From: Fontisphaera persica
GTDB taxonomy: Bacteria; Verrucomicrobiota; Verrucomicrobiia; Limisphaerales; Fontisphaeraceae
Reading direction: 5' to 3'
NCBI RefSeq assembly: GCF_024832785.1
Contig: NZ_CP116615.1
Coordinates: 806,001-870,000 of the forward strand
DNA length: 64,000 nucleotides
Every line of letters starts with the position of its first letter. Within the stretch, counting starts at the first letter, position 1. Below the pieces are notes generated by a model. It worked only from the letters and a program-made list of their open reading frames with translations, had not been told where the DNA came from and did no database searches. Shown piece after piece: positions 18,019 to 26,602 of the stretch. The translations under genes were made by a program, and so were the position numbers.

Positions 18019-21000
18019 GTCGGGAACGCGGTGAATGCCGAAAGGCAATGGAGACTCTTTAGCCCGTCTATATATTTTAGAAGGGCCATGATGCGTCGGG
18101 AACGCGGTGAATGCCGAAAGGCAATGGAGACACTGAGCCCTTCCACATATTGTAGAAGGGCCATGACCCGTCGGGAACGCGGTGAATGCCGAAAGGCAAT
18201 GGAGACCCCGCGGTGGACGCGCCGAACCAAAGGCCAAATCGGGTCGGTCGGGAACGCGGTGAATGCCGAAAGGCAATGGAGACCACTGAGCCCTTCTATA
18301 TACTTTAGAAGGGCTTCGACCCTGTCGGGAACGCGGTGAATGCCGAAAGGCAATGGAGACATTTGCCCTTGCCCTTCTTGACTTCGGCGGCGGTAACTTG
18401 GTCGGGAACGCGGTGAATGCCGAAAGGCAATGGAGACCAAAAACGCAGGAGACTAATCCGCCAATTGGCGGATAGTCGGGAACGCGGTGAATGCCGAAAG
18501 GCAATGGAGACATTAAGCTGGCGGTATCTTCCGCCAGCTGCTGGACTTCTTCGTCGGGAACGCGGTGAATGCCGAAAGGCAATGGAGACTCAAGCCCCCT
18601 CTTTTCAAAGAGGGGCACATTAACCAGCGTCGGGAACGCGGTGAATGCCGAAAGGCAATGGAGACCAACTCTGGAAAGTCATGCGTTGTGGGCTGCAAAA
18701 ACCTGGTCGGGAACGCGGTGAATGCCGAAAGGCAATGGAGACGGGACGTTGATGAAGCCGCCAGTCGGCTTCATCCCGGGTCGGGAACGCGGTGAATGCC
18801 GAAAGGCAATGGAGACAACTTGCCGCCGAAGGCGCCATTGCTCCAGGCCATCCCTGTCGGGAACGCGGTGAATGCCGAAAGGCAATGGAGACCTGTGTAG
18901 GCAAGGGCGACTATTTCTTGCCCTTGCCCTGTCGGGAACGCGGTGAATGCCGAAAGGCAATGGAGACCAATTGGCGGCTAGCTGGACGTTGGCCAGACGC
19001 CCGCGTCGGGAACGCGGTGAATGCCGAAAGGCAATGGAGACCTTTAATATGACCCAAATGCACCGGACGGCCTCACCGTCTTGTCGGGAACGCGGTGAAT
19101 GCCGAAAGGCAATGGAGACTGTTCAGCACGTGCCAAAGGCAACGCACTGCGTGCCCGTGTCGGGAACGCGGTGAATGCCGAAAGGCAATGGAGACTGGAT
19201 TTTCACCTCGACCCCTGCGGCCTGCGCCAACCTTGTCGGGAACGCGGTGAATGCCGAAAGGCAATGGAGACCGGCCGCCGACAGACGCTCGGCGGCGCAG
19301 GCGAAGTCGGGAACGCGGTGAATGCCGAAAGGCAATGGAGACGCTCGGCGGCGCACGCAAAACGCAGTAAGCTTATCCGCCAAGTCGGGAACGCGGTGAA
19401 TGCCGAAAGGCAATGGAGACCCCCATCTTTTCATAGAAGGGGACATTGATAAACATCTCGGTCGGGAACGCGGTGAATGCCGAAAGGCAATGGAGACACC
19501 GCGTGCCCGTCATGGCCTTCGAGGCCCCTTTTCTCGAGTCGGGAACGCGGTGAATGCCGAAAGGCAATGGAGACGGGATTTCTCCCCGCAGCATCTGCTC
19601 ATTCAACCCCATAGGTCGGGAACGCGGTGAATGCCGAAAGGCAATGGAGACCTGCGGCCGCCGACAGCCGTTCGGCGGCGCAGGCGAACGTCGGGAACGC
19701 GGTGAATGCCGAAAGGCAATGGAGACCTTCTATATATTTTAGAAGGGCTTGGACTCTTTCGTGCTTGTCGGGAACGCGGTGAATGCCGAAAGGCAATGGA
19801 GACGCCGAACCCACTCCGACAAAGCTGAGTCCTCTACTGAGGGGTCGGGAACGCGGTGAATGCCGAAAGGCAATGGAGACAAGGCAAGGGAGACTGGTTA
19901 TTTGCCCTTGCCCTTGACCGTCGGGAACGCGGTGAATGCCGAAAGGCAATGGAGACCCCTGGCGCTATTTACCTCACTTGTGGTCAGCCGACGTCGGGAA
20001 CGCGGTGAATGCCGAAAGGCAATGGAGACCACGCATCATCTGCTCATTTAGACTTCCCATAGTCCGGTCGGGAACGCGGTGAATGCCGAAAGGCAATGGA
20101 GACGGAGGAGTCCTCATTTGAGGACTCAGCTGTGCTGAATGCCTGTCGGGAACGCGGTGAATGCCGAAAGGCAATGGAGACATTCCCGCCATCAACCGCG
20201 CCAGGGCCTCCCTGGCGCTGTCGGGAACGCGGTGAATGCCGAAAGGCAATGGAGACACCGTGCCTAAAATCTAAGATTTTTTTCGGAAACGTCAAAGTCG
20301 GGAACGCGGTGAATGCCGAAAGGCAATGGAGACGCAACGGACTGCGTCACCGTAATTTCCTTCAAGGCCCCTCGTCGGGAACGCGGTGAATGCCGAAAGG
20401 CAATGGAGACGTGATAACCCACTGGGCTTCACTGTCGGCGGGGATGAGGTCGGGAACGCGGTGAATGCCGAAAGGCAATGGAGACAAACCCAATCATCGT
20501 GATGCCCAATGCAGCCACTGCATTGTCGGGAACGCGGTGAATGCCGAAAGGCAATGGAGACTTTGGTTCAGACCGGCTTTGTCCAAACCGTATTCATAGT
20601 CGGGAACGCGGTGAATGCCGAAAGGCAATGGAGACTCCAAACTGGTTAAGAACCATGCGTAAACACGTCGGGAACGCGGTGAATGCCGAAAGGCAATGGA
20701 GACAAAAACCACGCCAACGGCTCCCCCTCCCCCACCCCGCCGTTGTCGGGAACGCGGTGAATGCCGAAAGGCAATGGAGACTGGTTTGACCTGCGCCTGA
20801 ACTACCTGCGCCAGGAAACGTCGGGAACGCGGTGAATGCCGAAAGGCAATGGAGACAACCGACCTTCTAACCATCATTTTACGCCTTTTTCCTCTGTCGG
20901 GAACGCGGTGAATGCCGAAAGGCAATGGAGACAGTTCGCCGTCAGAGGGGTGCTGACTAATCGCCCCCCAAGTCGGGAACGCGGTGAATGCCGAAAGGCA

Positions 21001-22296
21001 ATGGAGACCCCATGCTCAATGAAGTTGAGCAGGGCTTCCACTCTTTCAGTCGGGAACGCGGTGAATGCCGAAAGGCAATGGAGACTAATAAATCCCACCC
21101 CCGAAATAAACCCGCGTAAAATGCGTCGGGAACGCGGTGAATGCCGAAAGGCAATGGAGACATTTTTAACACTGATTTGGTGTTGCTTCGTGAGCGCAGG
21201 GTCGGGAACGCGGTGAATGCCGAAAGGCAATGGAGACCGCTCGCCAAACAATTACCTAGTGGGGGTGTTGGGATTTCAGTCGGGAACGCGGTGAATGCCG
21301 AAAGGCAATGGAGACGCATCCGTCCCACTAATGACCCACAAAGCCTCCCCAGTCGGGAACGCGGTGAATGCCGAAAGGCAATGGAGACCCCTGCTTGAGA
21401 CAGTAGGGGAGTGTTGCCTTTTTTCAAGGTCGGGAACGCGGTGAATGCCGAAAGGCAATGGAGACCGCCTTAATAAATCTGTATAAGGCTTCCAGGTGCT
21501 CCGAAGTCGGGAACGCGGTGAATGCCGAAAGGCAATGGAGACCCGCCATTGTTCTAGGGCATCCCTGCAGACCGCAGGGAGTCGGGAACGCGGTGAATGC
21601 CGAAAGGCAATGGAGACAGATGGCGGCCAGAGTTAGCAGTTGATGAGGGGTGAGGGTGGGTCGGGAACGCGGTGAATGCCGAAAGGCAATGGAGACGGAG
21701 CATCGCCTAAGATAACGAGATATTCCCACCTCGAAGTCGGGAACGCGGTGAATGCCGAAAGGCAATGGAGACGGGACCCAGTTTGGGTCCTCCAACTTTT
21801 TTGCTAGGTTTTGTCGGGAATGCGGTGAATGCCGAAAGGCAATGGAGACGACGCGCCATTTCGAGCCGTCGGCCCGGATGACGTACTGTCGGGAATGCGG
21901 TGAATGCCGAAAGGCAATGGCGACCGGAAAAGGACAAACCCCGCCATCCGCTTGGCCTCGGCGTCGGGAACGCGGTGAATGCCGAAAGGCAATGGCGACC
22001 ATTTTGCCGCATGAGACTGGTGCTGCGAATCAGGGTTGGTCGGGAACGCGGTGAATGCCGAAAGGCAATGGCGACAACACGACCCAGAGCAAGAGAAGTG
22101 TACATCGGTTGTGAGTCGGGAACGCGGTGAATGCCGAAAGGCAATGGCGACAAGCGTCCGCCGAAACGCGGCGCGGCATCCGTGCCCGTGTCGGGAACGC
22201 GGTGAATGCAGAAAGGCAATGGCGACCAAAGCATGGACGAAAAGGCTTTGTCACTGCGGGACATGAAGTCGGGAACGCGGTGAATGCCGAAAGGCG
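18019..22296 (+). CRISPR. Large orphan CRISPR array, 57 repeats of 37 bp and 56 spacers
   Basis: A 37-bp repeat begins GTCGGGAACGCGG, has a central TGCC-GAAA-GGCA hairpin with a GNRA-type tetraloop, and ends AATGGAGAC. It occurs 57 times, from 18019 to a truncated last copy starting at 22268. Spacers are mostly 36-42 nt, with one of 31 nt (20636-20666). The first 50 repeats look identical. Copies from 21813 onward carry changes: AATGCGG for AACGCGG at 21813 and 21888, GGCGAC for GGAGAC from 21888 on, and CAGAAAGG at 22190. That places the old, leader-distal end on the right. No cas gene lies within the 18 kb to the left or 41 kb to the right. Repeat length and sequence do not let me fix a type. 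Spacer content is unusual and is described in the findings. Confidence 0.99.
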
Positions 22297-23010
22297 GAGA
22301 AGTGTTCAGTGTGCAGTTGGCAGTGTTCAGTAGGGATTGGTAGTCGGCGGCGCTGGGAGAAGGGGAGCCGTGGAGAAGTTTCAAGTTTCAAGTTTCAAGT
22401 TGGAAGCGGCAGCCCCTTCCCCCTCGCTTAAGGCAACCGGAAGGACTGAACACTGAAAACTGAACACTCCCCCAAACGCCGCCAGGCGTGAAGGGGCAAA
22501 CTCCCCTCCGCAGGAGGGGCAGTGAATGCCGAAAGGCGGAGAAGTGTTCAGTGTTCAGTTGGCAGTGTTCAGTAGGGATTGGTAGTCGGCGGCGCTGGGA
22601 GAAGGGGAGCCGTGGAGAAGTTTCAAGTTTCAAGTTTCAAGTTGGAAGCGGCAGCCCCTTCCCCCTCGCTTAAGGCAACCGGAAGGACTGAACACTGAAA
22701 ACTGAACACTCCCCCAAACGCCGCCAGGCGTGAAGGGGCAAACTCCCCTCCGCAGGAGGGGCAGTGAATGCCGAAAGGCGGAGAAGTGTTCAGTGTTCAG
22801 TTGGCAGTGTTCAGTAGGGAAGGGTTGTCGGTGGCGTTAGGGGAAGGGGAGCCGTAGGGAAGTTTCAAGTTTGAAGTTTCAAGTTTGAAGCGGCAGCCCC
22901 TTCTCCTTCGCCTAAGGCAACCGGAAGGTCTGAATACTGAACACTGAAAACTGAACACTCCCCCGCACGCCGTCAGGCGTGCAGGGGCAAACTCCCCTCC
23001 GCAGGAGGGG
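22280..23010. repeat. Three tandem copies of a 242-bp unit seeded by a CRISPR repeat fragment
   Basis: Units start at about 22280, 22522 and 22764. Each begins GTGAATGCCGAAAGGC, the middle of the CRISPR repeat, so the truncated last repeat was captured in the duplication. The first two copies are nearly identical; the third is more diverged. Each unit holds GTTCAGTGTTCAGT-type motifs near one end and their complement near the other, a TTTCAAGTTTCAAG run between, and a CCCTCC-GCA-GGAGGG hairpin at the end. The open frames here repeat with the units and are not genes. Confidence 0.92.
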
Positions 23011-23084
23011 AACGACTGAACACCAGCAAATTCTTCTACAGCATCATCCTTGTCAGGCTGGCCTGCTTGCGCCACGATACCGTC

Positions 23085-24035
23085 ATGCAACAGAAACTCC
23101 TGAGTGGGTGGGCAATCCTGCTTCTGCTTGGCGCCTTGGGTGCTGCTTGTTGGAGCACGGCCCAAACCGCGGCCCGCACCTATCGCAACCCCATCATCAA
23201 CCGCATGGGGCCGGCGGACCCCCATGTCATCCGGTATCAAGGCAAGTACTACCTTTACCCCACCACCGACAGCCGCGGCTATGAAGTCTATATTTCCACC
23301 AACCTGGTGGATTGGGAACTGCACCCCAAAAAAGTGTTTGAGGACGCCCGCGGCGGGGTATGGGCCCCGGACGTCTGGCACAACGCCAAAGGAGACGGCA
23401 AATTCTACCTCTACTACACCGTCGGGCGTGGCACCAAATACATCGGCGTGGCCGTGGCCGATGGGCCGCTGGGGCCGTTTGTGGATAAAGGCCTGCTGGC
23501 CACCAATGCCATTGACGCCCACCTTTTCCAGGACGATGACGGCCGTCTTTACCTCTACTACGTCAACCTCGCGGGCGGCTTCAAGATTCTGGTCACCCGC
23601 ATGAAAGACCCTTTAACGCGCGAGGGCGAGGCGGTGGAAGTCATCCGGCCCACCGACGCCTGGGAGAAAGCCAGCGGGCAGGTGACCGAAGGACCCTTTG
23701 TTTTGAAGCGCAACGGCGTTTATTACTTGATGTATTCCGGCAGCGGAGCGGATTCACCCTTTTATGCGGTGGGCTATGCCACGGCCCAATCGCCCCTGGG
23801 CCCCTTCACCAAATATCCGGGCAACCCCATTGCCCAACGTGGCGGCAACGTCCTGGGGCCGGGCCATCATTGCGTCATTGCGGCGCCGAACGGCAAGCTG
23901 TGGATGGTCTATCACCAGAAGGCCAGCACCAACATCGGCTGGGACCGCTTCCTCGCCATTGACCCCCTGTGGTTTGACTCCCAAGGCGTCCTCCATGTCA
24001 AAACCACTCGCGGCACAGATGAACCCGCGCCTTGA
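23085..24035 (+). CDS. Secreted glycoside hydrolase family 43 enzyme
   Basis: A five-bladed beta-propeller glycosidase of about 316 residues, probably acting on arabinose- or xylose-containing polysaccharides. The three GH43 carboxylates can be placed: Asp in GPADPHVIRYQGKYYLYP, Asp in DAHLFQDDDGRLYLYY, and Glu in VTEGPFVLKRNGVYYLMY. A signal peptide (LLSGWAILLLLGALGAACW) precedes the domain. ATG 23085 is preferred over TTG 23067. It lies just after the CRISPR-linked tandem repeats and has no close operon partner. Substrate specificity cannot be read. Confidence 0.92.
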   Translation: MQQKLLSGWAILLLLGALGAACWSTAQTAARTYRNPIINRMGPADPHVIRYQGKYYLYPTTDSRGYEVYISTNLVDWELHPKKVFEDARGGVWAPDVWHNAKGDGKFYLYYTVGRGTKYIGVAVADGPLGPFVDKGLLATNAIDAHLFQDDDGRLYLYYVNLAGGFKILVTRMKDPLTREGEAVEVIRPTDAWEKASGQVTEGPFVLKRNGVYYLMYSGSGADSPFYAVGYATAQSPLGPFTKYPGNPIAQRGGNVLGPGHHCVIAAPNGKLWMVYHQKASTNIGWDRFLAIDPLWFDSQGVLHVKTTRGTDEPAP

Positions 24036-24062
24036 GCGTGGGCATTCCCGTTTTACCTCCGG

Positions 24063-24767
24063 TCAGGGCTTGTCCGGCGGCCCCAGATACGGCTCCACCA
24101 GCTTTTTCCAGAGCGCGTACCCTTTCTCGTTCATGTGCAGGCGGTCCTCCACAAAAATATCCGGCAACGGTTGCCCATCCGGGCCAAGCATGTGCGAGAA
24201 CACGTCAATGAACTCCAGCCGCGAATCCGTCTGGGTGAATTCCCGAATGAGCCGGTTGGCCTCCCGCACCCGCTCCACCTGCGCCCACCGCGCCGGATTG
24301 GGGGCGATGGAAAGGTAGGCGATTCGCGTTTGCGGCAGGCGCTGGTGAACTTTTTGCACAAAGGCCCGGAAATCCGCCGCCACCTGCTCGGCGGATTTGC
24401 CTGCATTTATATCGTTGCCTCCGGCATACATGATGATTTTGCGCGGCGCGTAGGGAAACACGATGCGCTCGGCAAAATGCACCGAGTCCGCAATCTGTGA
24501 ACCGCCAAACCCCCGATTCAACACGTGATGACGCGGATAATCCCGCGCCAGCGTTTTCCAGAGCCGGATGCTGGAGCTGCCAATGAACAGAATGCCCCGG
24601 GCGGGCGGCGGATTGGTCCGGTCCGCCGCCTCAAAGGCCGCAATCTCCTTCTCCCACCGCGCAAAATCATTGGTGGCCGACGGGGCCGTGAGTGGAGCCA
24701 GCAACAGGCACCACCCCAGCCATGCCATCCCCAGCCAGGGAGAATACCTCAGGCACTGTTTTTTCAT
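24063..24767 (-). CDS. Secreted SGNH/GDSL-family hydrolase
   Basis: An esterase-like SGNH hydrolase of about 234 residues. Family blocks are present: FIGSSSIRLW with the catalytic serine, GGNDIN in block III, and DRLHMNEKGY with the catalytic Asp and His. An N-terminal signal peptide (WLGMAWLGWCLLLAPLTA) suggests export. Such proteins often remove acetyl groups from polysaccharides. ATG 24767 (MKKQCLRY) is preferred to an upstream in-frame start at 24794. The DUF6786 gene lies just upstream on the same strand, separated by 53 bp. Confidence 0.9.
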   Translation of the reverse strand: MKKQCLRYSPWLGMAWLGWCLLLAPLTAPSATNDFARWEKEIAAFEAADRTNPPPARGILFIGSSSIRLWKTLARDYPRHHVLNRGFGGSQIADSVHFAERIVFPYAPRKIIMYAGGNDINAGKSAEQVAADFRAFVQKVHQRLPQTRIAYLSIAPNPARWAQVERVREANRLIREFTQTDSRLEFIDVFSHMLGPDGQPLPDIFVEDRLHMNEKGYALWKKLVEPYLGPPDKP

Positions 24768-24820
24768 GCAACGACGCGGCCTCACCCCGCCCACCTCGTG
24801 GGCCGGGCCTGCCGCCTAAA

Positions 24821-26047
24821 TTATTTCGGCAGCGCCGTGGTGATTTCCCGCAACGTTACCCCCAACGTGGCCCGCGCCACAAGGTCCAAATCGTGCTCCG
24901 GGCCGCTCAAGTGCACCGTGGTGTGCACGTGCCGCAGGCTGCCTTGGGGCTTGAGCGCGGCGGCGGGCGAGGAGGACTCCAGCTCGTAAAACGGCCCCAG
25001 CGGCTTGCCGCCGTTCACGGGCCCATCATTGTAACTGTTGGCCACGTCGCCGTTGAACGGGTCGTCCTGCAATTTCCACAACGAATTGACGTAATCCGTG
25101 ACCCCCTTGGGCTGCGTGTAATAGGCCAGCGTCAAAACCTTGTGGGCCGCGTCGTAACTGCCCAGCAGCCCGCGGCTGCGCTTGGGGCCGATGCCAATTT
25201 TGCTGCGATATTGGCCGTCGCCTTTGAAGAAAATCACACTGTCCTTGACCACCAGCCGCTCCGGCGGCACCTGGCCAAAGTAATCGGCCGTCACTTTCTT
25301 GCCCAGCACCGCGTCATCGCCCGCCACAATCGGAACGACAATGGTCGTCTGCGGCGAGGGATTGAACATGCCCAGAATCCAAATCGAAACCAGGCCGGTG
25401 GCTTTCGTCCACGGCTGCTTGCCGGCGTTGGTGATTTTGTTGTCCGACTCAAACGCCACCATCTTCAAGGAGGGCAGGGCAGGCAGCCCGATTTTGCGCC
25501 ACGCCGCCGCTGGGGCCAGCAGGCGCACGGTGCGGTCCACTTTGACGTGAAACACTGTGCCGGAATAATTGGTCAGCGTGAACTCCCGCGCAAACGTCGC
25601 GGCGCTGGCGCTTTTCTTCACCAGAAAAAACGGCTCGGTGTCCAGGCAGGCCGGCGTAAACCAGTGCTCAAAGTCAAACGGCACGCCCTTGGCGAAGAAA
25701 ATGGAAAACTGGCCTCCCTCTGGCCCCATCCAGAAACGGTCCTCGCCCCCAAAAACGTTGATGTGCGGCTGCAGTTGGCGCGAGGCAATCAACTCGCGGT
25801 TAATCCATCCATAGCTCAGCCCGCCATCCCCCTGCGCGGTGCTGGTCATGATGCGGCCTTGGTAGGCTGGGGCCAGCGCCACTTTGGCCTGCCCGGAGGC
25901 ATCAGACAATTCGATGACCTCCGTGTATTTTTTGAGAAAGCCCACATCGTCGGCAAACGTTGCTCCACTGGCCGAATGAGCGAGACCCAGGCTGGCGCCA
26001 AGCGTCGTCATAAGCAAAGAGATGTTGCGCAACACATTCGTGTTCAT
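24821..26047 (-). CDS. Secreted DUF6786-like protein
   Basis: A protein of about 408 residues with a signal peptide (ISLLMTTLGASLGLAHSASG). The body looks like the DUF6786 family common in Verrucomicrobiota and Bacteroidota; visible segments are GGLSYGWINRELIAS, NVFGGEDRFWMGPEGG and SYNDGPVNGGKPLGPFYELE. The fold resembles galactose-mutarotase-like sugar-binding proteins by pattern, but function is unknown. ATG 26047 (MNTNVLRN) is preferred because it directly precedes the signal peptide. It precedes the SGNH hydrolase gene on the same strand. Confidence 0.75.
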   Translation of the reverse strand: MNTNVLRNISLLMTTLGASLGLAHSASGATFADDVGFLKKYTEVIELSDASGQAKVALAPAYQGRIMTSTAQGDGGLSYGWINRELIASRQLQPHINVFGGEDRFWMGPEGGQFSIFFAKGVPFDFEHWFTPACLDTEPFFLVKKSASAATFAREFTLTNYSGTVFHVKVDRTVRLLAPAAAWRKIGLPALPSLKMVAFESDNKITNAGKQPWTKATGLVSIWILGMFNPSPQTTIVVPIVAGDDAVLGKKVTADYFGQVPPERLVVKDSVIFFKGDGQYRSKIGIGPKRSRGLLGSYDAAHKVLTLAYYTQPKGVTDYVNSLWKLQDDPFNGDVANSYNDGPVNGGKPLGPFYELESSSPAAALKPQGSLRHVHTTVHLSGPEHDLDLVARATLGVTLREITTALPK

Positions 26048-26125
26048 AGGTTGGTTTGTTTGAATGCTTTCACCCACGCCGCAGCTTAAAAGGCGCGCGG
26101 GCATTTGACAAAAGAAAAGTATCTC

Positions 26126-26599
26126 TTACCGCCGCCGCCCGCCCCCACCCTCCCGCTCCTCCACGGCCACATACCGATATGGCTGGGACAGGGGAAAGGC
26201 ATTCGGCCAGTGCCGGATGACCGCCGGGCCCTCAGCAGGCAGCAACACCTCCACCACATCAAAGCGGAATTTGACCCGCGGACGTCCCAGGCTGTTGAGA
26301 TAAGCCAGCGCGGCACGGGAAACACGGCGGCGTTTTTGCGAATCCACCGCCGCCGCCGGGCGCTGCCAGCGCTCATCCGTGCGGGTTTTCACCTCCACAA
26401 ACACCAGCACCTCCCGGTCGCGAAACACCAGGTCAATTTCCCCCTCCGGAACCCGGTAATTGGCCGCCAGCAACTTCCACCCCTGTTTGCCCAGATAATC
26501 CCGTGCTGCCCGTTCTCCCGCCGTGCCTCGTTGCAGGTGTTCAGCGGAGGGAGCCCGGCCTGTGGGCCCTCCCAGGAATTGCTGAAGCCAGCGCCACAT
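26126..26599 (-). CDS. yraN: YraN/UPF0102 endonuclease-like protein
   Basis: A 157-residue member of the UPF0102 family, which has a restriction-endonuclease-like fold. Visible motifs are GTAGERAARDYLGKQGW, VPEGEIDLVFRD and LVFVEVKTRTDERW, which carry the Asp/Glu-x-Lys metal site. The C-terminal tail is rich in Gly and Arg. It lies 3 bp downstream of rnhB in the amidase-murI-rnhB-yraN series; the rnhB-yraN pairing is common in bacteria. The cellular role is not settled. Confidence 0.93.
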   Translation of the reverse strand: MWRWLQQFLGGPTGRAPSAEHLQRGTAGERAARDYLGKQGWKLLAANYRVPEGEIDLVFRDREVLVFVEVKTRTDERWQRPAAAVDSQKRRRVSRAALAYLNSLGRPRVKFRFDVVEVLLPAEGPAVIRHWPNAFPLSQPYRYVAVEEREGGGGRRR

Positions 26600-26602
26600 G
26601 CC

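Noticed and set aside
18019-22296. Many open frames on both strands within the CRISPR array
   Set aside because: They consist of the repeat translated again and again with spacer-length inserts; the periodicity is that of the array, not of a repeat protein.
18019-22296. Assigning the CRISPR array to a named type from its repeat
   Set aside because: The 37-bp repeat does not match a repeat class I can name with confidence and no cas gene is present.
22297-23010. Short open frames in the 242-bp tandem repeats
   Set aside because: They recur with each unit, are rich in low-complexity motifs and have no family similarity.
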